Origin: Sipunculus nudus
Lineage: Eukaryota > Annelida > Sipuncula > Golfingiida > Sipunculidae
Assembly: GCA_026874595.1 (NCBI GenBank)
Contig: CM049307.1
Location: 53,424,370-53,488,369 of the forward strand
Reading direction: 5' to 3'
DNA: 64,000 bases
This document shows, piece after piece, positions 34,931-46,534 of the stretch. Numbering within the stretch: position 1 is the stretch's first letter; every line of letters begins with the position of its first letter. The notes below the pieces were generated by a model, which was not told the DNA's origin, ran no database searches, and was given only the letters and a program-made list of their open reading frames with translations. A program made the position numbers and the translations under genes.

Positions 34931-35639
34931 GGACTGAAGTATATTGTTTATTGTTTAAAGGTTTATTTCAAGGACAACATGATGGATATAGCTCATTCGT
35001 ATCGACAATGGTGCATGTACACAATTTGTCCCTGATCATAAGTTATCGTAATTGTAATTGGTTATTTGAAATTACTATTGTAATCCGTTGAAACTGCTGT
35101 AAAACTGGTGGTCGTGAAAAATAGCGTAACATAATTTGACATTTGTATTTCAATAGAGACAGTGGTATGATGTTTTTTATGGAATACGTTTGACACTGTT
35201 GTCTGGTGTGTACCAACCGATATCAAGAACTGCAGCAAAATCATTTTATACATTATAAAGGTAACTGCTTTCACGTGGAAACACTGAATCATGCTGATGC
35301 TCTTATTAGTTCACTGTAAACTTATGCGAAGGTGCAGCGTCCATCGTCCACTGTCCGCTGTCTGTTACCAAATATTGTAGTAGCCGCTGCAGCTGTCATC
35401 TTCGATGTCAACAGCTGTCATCTCCTCCTGCAGATATCAACTTCAAAATGGTCACTTTACGAAACTTTAAAATTTGATAATCGCAAGATTTGACGAAGTC
35501 ATGTCTTTGCATACCTGATGTAATGTCTGTTACCAAATATCTCAGGAATGGCTGCAGCCTTCAGCACCAAATCTCAGAGAAATCTGGCCATGCGACTGCA
35601 ATGTGATTTGGAGCTGCAGGTGGCGCCAACTAAGTTGAT

Positions 35640-35965
35640 CTACATTCTGCAGGCAGAAAAGTTTAATTTCTCTTTTTTTTCCAAGACAATTCGTAAAGTA
35701 TTAATATTTAATGACATTTAGTAATTTTGTATAAAGCAAGTAATATTTAATCAGTAAGACCCGAGTTAATTTTCAAAAATTCTGTTTCCACCTTTGTGGG
35801 ACTACTGATCTACCTTCTGCAGGCAGAAATGTTTAATTTCTCTTTTCTCCAAGACAATTCGTAAGTAATAATATTAAATGATATTAAGTAATTTTGTATA
35901 GAACAAGAAAAATTAAATCAGTAAGACCCGAGTTAATTTTCAAAAATTCTGTTTTTCACCTATGA
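35640..35965. repeat. 170-bp tandem duplication
   Basis: Two copies start with ctgcaggcagaaa (35647 and 35817) and run through ccaagacaattcgtaa to gacccgagttaattttc, differing by small indels. Confidence 0.85.
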
Positions 35966-38900
35966 AGTAGGATTTTTCACTGTTATATTTTTTACAACCA
36001 TCTCTCACGCATACTTTGGCACAGAGTTAGCATTAAACCCCTGGGCCTCTAAAATTGATTAGTTATTAATCATGTTGAGTTTATATTGCCAGAAAACAAA
36101 ATAATGCATACGACGATATATATTGAGAGTCGCTATGTACAGTAACAAGCCTATAAAAGCTGAGACGGGTAGCACATTTTGATTCCTGAGCACTGGCTCG
36201 AGGTATGGTTTTACCCGACTCGATCTAGAGAGCTGGCTACCATATATGACAATTTATCTAACCAGGGGGCATTTTCTGGTTCATATACCAATATATATGC
36301 TGGTATAGTGTGTAACAAGATTATAATTTCTTTTACTGGAAATGCATGTGAAAGGATACTTCGACACGTTAAAGTGCATAGAGACCTTTTAAATGGGTGA
36401 CTTAAATTCTAACATGAAATATAATATGATGTCCAACCGTCCTTAACTAACATGCACTTTAATACATGCTGTACAATTCCGAGAATTAGAATTAATACAA
36501 TAAGAATTCGGTCAAAATACTGTAAGAATCAAGAGTTTTGGAACACAGGCATGTCAGGTCAATGTATATTTGGCAAAAGTATATTCAATGAAAACATTAA
36601 GCCAACCCTATGAAAATTTAAATATAACGTATCATTTTGGGTTTATTATTGTTATTATTTTGATTCATTCTATTCCAAATAACCGAGCAGGCTCAATCGT
36701 TAAAACGTTAATATACACATAAATAAAGACTGAGGGCAATGTGAAAAGTCAGGAAATGTTTGTTTGACCAAATGTGACTGTGGGTATGTATGCGTTTCAT
36801 TGTGGAATGGCTCATGTCGTTCTCCTCTGTCAGGAACTCTTCCCCTGGGAAAAGTCAAAATACTTCAAAGATAAACTTGTGTCTGAAATAAAAATGTCAC
36901 AGATTCCAATTTCCTATTTCTTTTCGTACGATCAAAATTGTATTGTCTCTATAATTGTTTGATCCTCGGCGGAATTTCACTTTCTGCAGCGTCGTACATG
37001 TCTCATTTGTACCATATGTACGTATCTAATGTTATATAAATGCACATTTTGTATCTTTTTAGATCATGCAAGTAATACAATACATGTGTTTGATGCACAC
37101 ATGAAATTATATTTCATATACAGAGGTATTTTGTATGCTACATAATAATATCAAATAAAAATGTGAATAAATTTAAAAGTGGAATCTGCTTATATACCGG
37201 TAAAATCACAAAGATTTGCAAGAATGGAGTATAAAAAAATTGGAATATATATGGTTCAGGAAATAGGCATATGGAACCGTTAGTCCATATATCCTACAAG
37301 AATATGCTCCTGATCAATGACGCCGCGTGATTCATTGATTTTGCTATTCATTGTGTAGACGCCATCATTGTACTAGGCAAACTCAGCACCCTGCGTCCTT
37401 GCAACAACAATTTTCATACACAGTCCATTTATTTAAATAATCCTTTTACCTTGATGCACTGAAATATCAATATATGTCCATGTCGTTACAGGGATACACA
37501 TAATGAGACTAATTTACTGGAAAATCGCCCCCTGCTGTTTCACTCTATGTCGGTCTCCAATTGTCCTCTCCATATGGTATCACAAGAGTAATTGCAGTTT
37601 GTGGCGCGAAATGTTTTTGAAGTTATATATGAAACTGAGAGTTAAATCTGTGGGAGTACCTGGCTGTTAATTTGATAAAGCGGCCCTGTCGGTATTTAGG
37701 CTTAATGAGTATGACACAAACAATAAACAAAGCAAATGAAACGCAATATGAGAAATAGTCAGGACTTCACATTCACAGCCGAGCATTCATATGTCAAATG
37801 CAGAACATGGTACGAACTCCCATGCTCTTCGGTTCATATTATAAGTATAATGTGCTTTTAACTATAGTGGTGGTGATATCTTACGAGGCACCCATCTGTA
37901 AGTAAAGGGGTCCAGTCAGTAGGGATAGAGGGTATCTAGCTGTTACAGTAAACAAGTAGACTTGCAGTCGATTACTTGTTTTGTTCTGGTTAGTTGTGAG
38001 TCACATGAACTCAGATGACAAAAAAAGGCATTTGCATTTTGAAAGGCAGTTGCATTTTATTTTCATACATATTTTGCTTAATTGCAGGATACAAATGGAG
38101 AGTTTCAAGCATATTTTATATAATTCATTAAAGAAACTGTGTACAATTGCTGGTTTGAATCTTACTGGACGTTGCATTTGCTTTTAATCTAACCCTGGCC
38201 AGAATTGTAAGAGAAGAAAAGACAAAAAGATAACCGCCCTCACCTGTCCTAATTGAATACTGAAATTTACATATTGTCCGAATTCAGTTAAAGAGAGACA
38301 TATATCAAGAGCGGGAACACTGTTAAATTAGAAATAAGTCGTGAGAATGTCAAAAAGATGCTCAGATTTCTATAGATTTACAGCGTTTATGTATAGAAGA
38401 TCAAACGTGCCACGTTGCAATTTAGGTAGAAAGCATGTCATTTCCTGGGCGTAGTGTTACGGAGTTATGGGAAGAGATCTGTCATCTCGATAAGGTAACA
38501 GCATGGGGATTCTTATCAAGTCCAGTCACTTAAAAAAGGTGTTATTGCCAACGCAAGCACATTTAAAGATAAAGATTCAAAATAAGAAGTATCGTTCTAT
38601 TGTTGCAGCATGAAAACTATCGACGTTCAGTGATGCAGTAGGCCTATACCTGCTGCATAATTAAATTTTTTAAGGTATTATACTTCTTAGATTATTCCTG
38701 ATGTAAATCAGGAAACTTATTCTCATCATTCGTTGTTAAGACGCTTGGGACCTTTCATACATGCCTTTGAGAACTTTGTAACGTAGAGGTCAGTGGTGTG
38801 CCAGTATTTCACAGATGTGACCTTTTAATTGATTGAAGTTTCGTCCATCTAGATCTACTCGCCAGTTAGTTCAGAACCATAGTGACATGTATAAAGGTTA

Positions 38901-39048
38901 AACTGTCACATGCCATATATTGTTTATTCAATAAAATTAATTAAATCCCGGGGACAATTCTCTTTCCTTGCAACTGATTTCTAAATTGAGTTTATTTCAA
39001 TTTAAATTCAGTTATTTGTATTGTCAAGGAAAAAAACAAGACACAAGC

Positions 39049-40208
39049 TTACGTGTCATGTAATAAAGAACCATGAGTTCTATAGGTTTCGACACATAAC
39101 TGATATTGTCCGAACCGGTTATGTATATATCCACTCAAGATTGGATAAAGAAATACCATTATGTGGGGATATGTGTTACTTATAGTATAAAACATGTAAA
39201 TAGAAATTAGATATTTACCAGAACAAAATGGTATAAGAATGGTTTCACGGAATATAGTTTGAATACCCGCTGGATTTAAAGACCAACATCGAAACATTTT
39301 CTTGTATGCCTCTCTATACCTTGTATCTTTTAAAGCAATAAGGATCGGATTACAGAGTGAGTTAAGAAACAGTATAGAACATGAAATATACATAATCACA
39401 TGATGAGTGCCCCATTCCCGCTGAACATGATCACGTGTAGCGTTGGAAACCGTGAGGAACTGAAGCCAACATAACGCGAAAACTAAAAACATCTGTGACA
39501 CTGCTGCAAGGAATTTAAAATTATTTGACATTTTGACGTTGGATCAGTTTGTCCTTGGTTTAATTCTTTGTCAATCTGGCGCCTCTGTTGCCTGGCTATC
39601 CAGAATATTCTTGCATACAGAACACTTACCATTACAAGTAATGCTATGATGGGCACTGTGTAAAAACATATGAAGACAATGCGACTTACGGTTACATTTG
39701 GTAAGCAAACACTACCGTATTTGATTTGGTTGAAACCAAACAGTAATATTCCATAAACCAAAGAGAAAAATAAAGCCCCGATTGCTATGGCAGCTTTTGC
39801 CCTTTGCATGGTTACCAATGATGAATGTTTGAATGGAACAACAATAGCAAGGTATCTTTCGAAAGCAATTAATGTTAAAACCCACAGAGACAGGGCGCAG
39901 CAGATAGTTGTCAGATACATGAAGGTCGCGCATGCGTAGATGTATATATGCTTTGGAATATGATACACGGGTGAATATATATAAACATGCAGTGCAAAGT
40001 TTAACCCATTGAAAGCATCAAAGACTGCCAGGCAACATACGAACATATCCTTTGGTTCTCCAGTACCTACATATTTTCTCGCTGCGATGATGTTTAAGAT
40101 ATTAACTACTATTGTTAGAAGTGTAATAAAGGTAACTAATGCTAAAATAACATAAAACACACCAGTTTCAACGTTGCGGTATGGCACCTTGTCCATATTG
40201 CCCCACAT
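39049..40208 (-). CDS. Rhodopsin-class (class A) GPCR, frameshifted before TM6
   Basis: An intronless seven-helix receptor. TM1 is near residues 17-42; TM2 holds LAVFDAF with the conserved Asp; TM3 ends in ERYLAIV (the E/DRY motif); TM5 has a central Pro (VPIIALLVMV). A Cys before TM3 (YACATF) and one in the second outer loop (SVCLPN) can form the usual disulfide. TM6 carries CWLQF in place of CWxP; TM7 carries NPILI in place of NPxxY, followed by a helix-8-like KDTRYREAYKKMF. The frame breaks at 39531-39534, an A4 run on the coding strand in the third inner loop: TM1-5 and TM6-7 lie in different frames. The ATG at 40196 has a better start context (A at -3, G at +4) than the one at 40208. A possible donor (GTAAAT, 39218) in the tail suggests the last 50 or so residues may be intronic. 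An AATAAA on the minus strand at 38923-38928 could be the poly(A) signal. The ligand is unknown. Confidence 0.75.
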
Positions 40209-41620
40209 TACAGCTGTAGACTAAAATGCATTAATTGTTGACCCATTTACCATGATAAGGCGAATTTACCTGCTCTCCTTTTATGAAGGGACCTATCCGA
40301 AAACCATGCAAGTATTTTTTTTATATCATTAAAGTACAGGGTTTTCCCTTTAAGATAACATGGTCTCTGCCAATATTTCGTTCTGAAACCGTTTGCTTAC
40401 TCCTGGCAAAATTGGATATACACTTCACCATGTGCTATCAGTAGCGCAAATCAACATTGCGCACATCACCTGGTGTTTGTACCGCGCAACTTCACAAAGC
40501 AAGATTTTTTCAAGCTTCCAAATTGGTGTTTCTTCTGATTATCTTCTTTATTGTTTCTCCTGAATATTAAGTAGTTTGATTTTACTCACACACATAACAG
40601 TACAAGTGTATAAAACAGGTGAACTGGAGATTGCATGTCCGTGTGCCGGGCTGGTTTTGCTGTGGAAACTGTTGTTTTCAGCCAAAATTAACAGCGTGAG
40701 AAAATCCGTAATGTTCTATGTTTATATTATATATATTGGATCACATTATAAAATCTCTCCTTCACACATTACGTTTAACAAATTCACCGATGCATCAAGT
40801 TGGTATATTTCATACATTTCTTCAAGGTTAATATTTCTCCTTTTTCAATTATTGGTTGAAAACGTATTGCTTAATGATCTCCTTAAGTTATTTCACCACT
40901 GTCTGCAGCAGATATGCTTAGCTGATTTTCATCATAATACAGACAATACCCTCTGCTGTCGTTTCTTCGCGTAACGGCAGCATCTGTCATGGCTATATAA
41001 TGGTTCGTGGTTCACTATTTGGCGATATCTTTCCATAATGTCTTGGCTGTGCTTATTTTTCCTAGTAAAATTGGAGAAAGGATTGTTCAAAATCCATGTT
41101 TACAGTATACAACAGATGATCCAGATAGATACAGATCACTCAGGTTTGTATACATTAATTATACCTTGATATCCCGACAACTTACAATTATATCTTGCAT
41201 ACCTTTCATGTGTATGAAAAATAGTCTTCACAGTCCGCTTAAGTTCGACCCAGCAGGTTGTGGTTTACAAATAGCTATAGATGCCTTATCCCGATATACA
41301 AAACATGTCGATTTCTTCGCTGTACTTTACAAAATAAGCACCCGCCTTTATTTTATATATGTACAATATCATTTACTGTAACGGGGATCTAAATGTGCTC
41401 CCCTCAGTCAACATCCGATATCCTACACCTGTATTTTATTTTCCGAATGCGGAAGTGAACACGATCAATGAACACGATCCATTGGTGAAAGCCATCCACC
41501 AAATAATTATCCGCCAGAAAATGCCAACAACACGTAGATCGAATCATGAATGAATCTGGTAGATAATACTGTCTGTAAAACTACAGAGAATGGTGTCGTT
41601 TTTTATGTCAATATGCAGGC
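40209..41620. other. Intergenic, one dispersed repeat copy
   Basis: 40370-40650 resembles the left flank and unit of the intron 2 minisatellite (shared ccaatatttcgttct, gcttactcctg, aagcttccaa, cataacag and gtgtataaaaca). The rest shows nothing recognisable; open frames at 40576 and 41007 have no family features. Confidence 0.5.
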
Positions 41621-41621
41621 G

Positions 41622-41622
<1 letters not shown>

Positions 41623-41667
<45 letters not shown>
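41623..41667. repeat. (TA)n microsatellite
   Basis: About 45 bases of TA, 26 bases left of a tandem-core element left end. Confidence 0.95.
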
Positions 41668-41672
<5 letters not shown>

Positions 41673-41692
41673 ATTGATTATCGATTGTGAAA

Positions 41693-42640
41693 CAAGGGAC
41701 CTGTATGTCACGGCGCTCAGCTGAAATTGATTCTGAGAATATTGTTGTAAAATCCTAGTGGCTGTATTGACCGTGCACGTACTTTTATGGACTACACGAA
41801 AGACAAAGAATCCCCGTATGGTCACATATTGGTAAGTTTCAGTATTTCTCGTTGATTGTAATATGGATATAAATATACCCATAAGGAACTTATGAACATG
41901 AAGTATTATAATACTGCTTTAATTTATTAACTGAAACTAAATTATGCAAAAAAGTGAGCCTAAAATAAATACGTAGAGCATGTTGAAATAAGCCAATTAG
42001 GTATAATAGAAGGGTCAAAATATGGAAAATATAGCTCAACCCCCAATGAATATTAAAAAGAAATTGTTTCATGGTGATTTCTTGTTATACAGGATCCGCT
42101 AAACAATTTGTCAACAGTTTACCAAAATTGGACACCGGGAATTTGTTATTTTTCAAAATAGAGTCCAAGATGGCCGCCAAGCCCCTCAGATGGCACTATA
42201 CCATTTAGTATTCATCATAGAGTTGTGATTTTCGTATTTACTGCGGGGTCTAGAAATCCATTCAAACCAATAAAAACATTATTATATGCATTTATATTAC
42301 TGGCAAATCGAAAGATGGCGTCGAAAATGGCAGCCAATTCCTTAAAAATGGCCATGGATCATTATTTTTTTCACCACAGAGTTGTAATTTTGGTATCTAC
42401 CACTAGGTTTTTGGGGTCCAGAAAGCCATAGGAACCTACAAAAAATTCATTATGTATTTATATTACTGCAAATCCAAGATGACGTCAAAAATTTCTGCCA
42501 AGTTCTGAAAAATGGCCATAAATCATCCATTTTCATCAAAGAGGTGTAATTTTGATATCTACTCCTAGGTTTTAGTAATTACACCATCACGCGTTTATGT
42601 CACTGACAAATCCATGTCCTTTTAACAGCATTGATAAGCC
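41693..42640. mobile_element. Tandem-core element, left end plus 160-bp repeats
   Basis: The left end aagggacctgtatgtcac, then ggcgctcagctga, matches the ends of the elements at 50.1 and 58.9 kb. Inside, from about 42150, three or four diverged units of about 160 bases each contain caagatggc and a gagttgtaatttt plus tatctac segment (42221, 42378, 42539). A matching right end was not found, so the right limit is approximate. Confidence 0.5.
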
Positions 42641-43741
42641 ATTTATGCATACCTATAATATTAAATTATTGGTTTGTGATTCAATTGAAACCAAATAAAG
42701 CATCGCTGTGTAGTCATGTCCCGGGAAAATCAAAGCTTGTGTCAAAATGGCTGCCGATTACTTTTCAGGGTTAATTATTTGCCAAATGGTAATAATGTTA
42801 GCGAATAAACTTTGAACACGCAGGCAACCTACACTTACATGAATTGATAGCATCCAAGACGTTAGCCAAATAATTTTACACTATTATTGTTTGAAGGATT
42901 TACTGTTTTATCATTGATGAAAATTTGATGTCTGCCATTAGGATTAGTGTCTAGAAATGAGAAATTAAGACCAGTAATAAATCCTTGAGTATTCAGGTAT
43001 TCTGAAATATCAAACATTGGCCCCAGTACAATGAAACCGGCTAAAACTCGCGCATTTCTATTAGATCGGTAATAAAGGTGTTTCTCCAAGACTCTCAGGA
43101 ACAAAATAGCTAGGAATAAGATGCATCTTCAGAAGACTATCAGGAGCTACATCAAAGCCTGCAAGCAATAGAACTAACTGAATATCCTCCAGCTTGTGAC
43201 ATCTATATCACTTTTGTTCCAAGACTTTACCATAATATAATATAGTTATTTCAAAGAAAGAAAGATTTAGTGAAGGATGCAATTTTTCCCTTCGAGATTC
43301 AAATCTAAGGATGCGGACATGGTGTGGAAGATTCATGGGGAATAATTTGCCATTTAACCAACATTTCTAACGGCTGTCAGTCCACACACTCTAGTTACTT
43401 GCCTCCAATTCCAGCAGGCATCCTTCCATGGAGATCTTGAAAGCCACCCCTTTTAGAGAAAAAGAACATTTTGCTGGTAGACCTACATGCAGAAATTAGA
43501 GGAGCGTACCTGGTCGACATGGCAATAGTATATTTTTTTTCAAGATAATGGGCTGTTTGAATCATCTCAGTAGAGCACAAACTGACTATCACAAACTCTT
43601 CTTTCAGACAGCTTCTCAGTCAAGACTTACTAACTGCCCCAGTGGGTCATATAGCCAAAGGAATAGGCTATGCCAGATGTGAACAGCAGTTGTTTTTATG
43701 ACATGATCTGCTAAAAAATTTGGATAAAAGCTACAAACTAG

Positions 43742-44616
43742 TAGAGGTGCAGACCGGACCGTTTGGACAGGTCCCGTCCACAATTTAGGGAAGGACCAGA
43801 CCGGACCGCTAACACAAAACACCGGACCGCTCATTCCTGGAATGAACCGGTCCGGACCGCTCTACATATATACTAAAGGTTTTTGTTAAACATACGAATT
43901 TATGGATTTAGTTTCAACCCATAAATCTTGCTAATTAACCTCTCAAAGAACTTTGGCCATGTAAATGTATTTACATTAAAGGCAGCTGCAATAGTATAAT
44001 AAAGGGAGTATCAGTAAAGGGTCATTTTTGGTTATTAACACAACATAATTGAAGTGACATGTTCAGCATTAGAATCATTGTCTCCTGCTGTGTTGCACAA
44101 TGATGGTGCTTTAACTCAGTTTTACTATGTATCAAAGTATAATAAGAACAATTAACAACACAATGGAAAGCCCTATATATACTATATTTGTCAACCAGCA
44201 TGCAACCATCCCAACCCAGCTTATTCTTTGAATCAGCTGGCCCCACCCTGCACTGATCGGTTTATACTCTAAACACCATGCCCTACACCGTAACACATGA
44301 TATACCAATGTTGTCAAATTATTTACAAGACTGCACATGTAATTTTAAATTTTGTCATTCAGAAATCAAAGCTGGTCTAGAGATGACGTATAGATTAAAA
44401 TATTACAGTTATTGCACGGTTTGCTGTGTATGTGCATGATATTCGGTTTATTAAATATTTGATCAAATAAACAACAATTTAGGCCTTATATTATTTTGAA
44501 TTATATTTTACTAAATGGACCGGACCGCTTGGACCGGTCCACCTACTGGCCCGGACCGCCCATATACATCTGGACCGAACCACTTATGCGTTATACCGGA
44601 CAACTCCGCACCTCTA
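43742..44616. mobile_element. hAT-type non-autonomous element, 875 bp
   Basis: The terminal inverted repeats are TAGAGGTGC on both ends, the classic hAT start. The flanking 8-mers are caaactag (left) and caaactga (right), a degraded target duplication. The ends are rich in ggaccg repeats that can pair; the middle is AT-rich with no transposase. Confidence 0.75.
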
Positions 44617-45167
44617 CAAACTGAGAAACCTAGTTCAGTGGAGCCAAGAGAGCTGCCTGGAGTGAAGGAAGTTACTTAACACTGCACGCCACCGTGCTGG
44701 GTTGGCTTGATGTAAACAGTACTTGACATGGTGCTCGAAAACCTGAATAACAACTACAATTTTTTGATCAATTGCTTTCACGTTTTATATTATTAAAAAT
44801 TAAAAAACGTATGCGTATAAGCTATGGAAATTAAATTGTCATGGTCAAAGTTGGGCCAAATTTGAGGTACTGATTTTACATTTATGCTAAAAACTTAACA
44901 AACTTACCACATTCTGATCTAATATCTGGCATACAATGAAATTTCAATTTTATATAGTAATTCAGGGGTGTATCCAGGTTTTCTTCTGGGTGGGTCGTGA
45001 TCTTAATATTTTGGACCTTTTCAAAGGGCGTGCGCAAAATTTTAGCAAAAGTGGGGACGGGGGAGTCACATGTAAATGCGAAAGTACCAGAAAGTGGGAA
45101 GCCCCTGCCAAGGTGAATGCGTTAAAAAATTGCATTATCTTTGGACAAGTTTAAGCTCAATGTTATT

Positions 45168-45567
45168 CAAGGTTGCCAGCGGTCAGGGTAAAAATTATAA
45201 GTCAGGGAAATGTCAGGGAATTATTTGGTATTTTGGGAAGTCAGGGAAAGGTCTAAGAATTTTTAACGGGTGTGGCGTTCGAATTTTGTTATCATGTTGA
45301 AAGAGTTTGGCATCTCTGATAAAAATATGATAAGTTTGAAGGATGGACCGATTCTGTTCATGAGCAGTAATATAAAGCATGCAGGATCTGATGTATGATT
45401 CTGATGTTCCATACATTTTTTTCCATTGAAGCTTTGGCTGCAAAATGACGTTTTGAAACCAAATTAAAAAGGTTTTTGATGATTTATACTTGAAAACCAA
45501 CTGAAGGTCAGGGAATAGTCAGGGAAAACTCATGGAATTTAGTAAGAGTAAGCTGCTGGAAACCCTG
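45168..45567. mobile_element. TIR element, about 400 bp
   Basis: The left end CAAGGTTGCCAGC and the right end read inward, CAGGGTTTCCAGC, match at 11 of 13 positions. Many gtcaggga motifs lie near both ends. No convincing target duplication, so the superfamily (hAT-like) is tentative. Confidence 0.5.
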
Positions 45568-46534
45568 TTAGTTAGTACACATCGATACATGTCTTATATA
45601 TTACTTATTTTCTCATGTAAATTTTTCATGTTGCCCAATTGGCATTTTATGTAAATGTTATCCATGCGGCCTCCCCGTAGGTTTAAAAGTCGAAAGATAA
45701 ATAAATAATAACATCTTTTGTTGCTCGTAGCTCAAATATTAACATTATAAACATGTATTATCAGTTTACGCGTGGGTTTAAACTTGCATATTACTTCGAT
45801 GCACAACAATATTTTATTGGACTGATTTTCTTTTAGTAAAATAAGTTAGCAGGAATAACGGTTTGCCCACTACCCGCAGATTTTGTTGATGACATATTAA
45901 TGTGTTTTCATGTTATTCTTTGGAAGGATAATATCTTTTTTACATTTCATTCGAGGATAATTTAGCATTAAACAGATAAAAATCATTAGCCAAATCATAA
46001 AGTTAAACGTTTCAGTTAAATATGGAGATAAATAGCTCTATATAGTGAATGATGGAGAGTCCAGCTCACTCAGAATTTATTGTGTTTAAGTATTTGCAGG
46101 TTGTTCTATCATGAATATTGCCTTGAGCGGTTGCCTTTGGTCAATTGGTGTAATATGCAATGTCTTGCAATAACCACACTGCATGGGCTCGATTGAGTAT
46201 GACATAGACATGGGAAAAGACTTGAAAGGACTGAGCTGGTTAGGCTATAGACTTTGCCTCGAACAGGAAGTGCGCCAAAAATTCAACTGATGTTCAACTG
46301 ATTCGCCGCTCCAGTTTCTAGTGTTTTTTTTTGTTTTGGTGGCAAATGAGGACTATGTTGCTTATTTATTTTCTTGCATAGATTTCTTAAAAAGAAATCT
46401 TAAAGGTATTGAAAAAAAAGACTACCTTTGTTAGCTTACATGAACCATACATTGAATTGAATCGAATTTTGTATCTTTCCTGATAAGCATGCACATTTCC
46501 ACGCATTTTGTATCAAAACCGATAATAAACATCT

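Larger units (their letters stand above)
28400..39048. other. Gene-poor intergenic region
   Basis: Between the mesothelin-like gene start and the receptor I see no exon that can be supported. The stretch holds one pogo-type MITE (29487-29661), several TA microsatellites, a 170-bp tandem duplication and three diverged copies of an unknown block. 36.0-38.9 kb shows nothing I recognise. Confidence 0.6.

Noticed and set aside
40576-41381. Two plus-strand frames of 124-132 residues
   Set aside because: No motif, no homologous pattern, and AT-driven composition. The first begins in a dispersed repeat.
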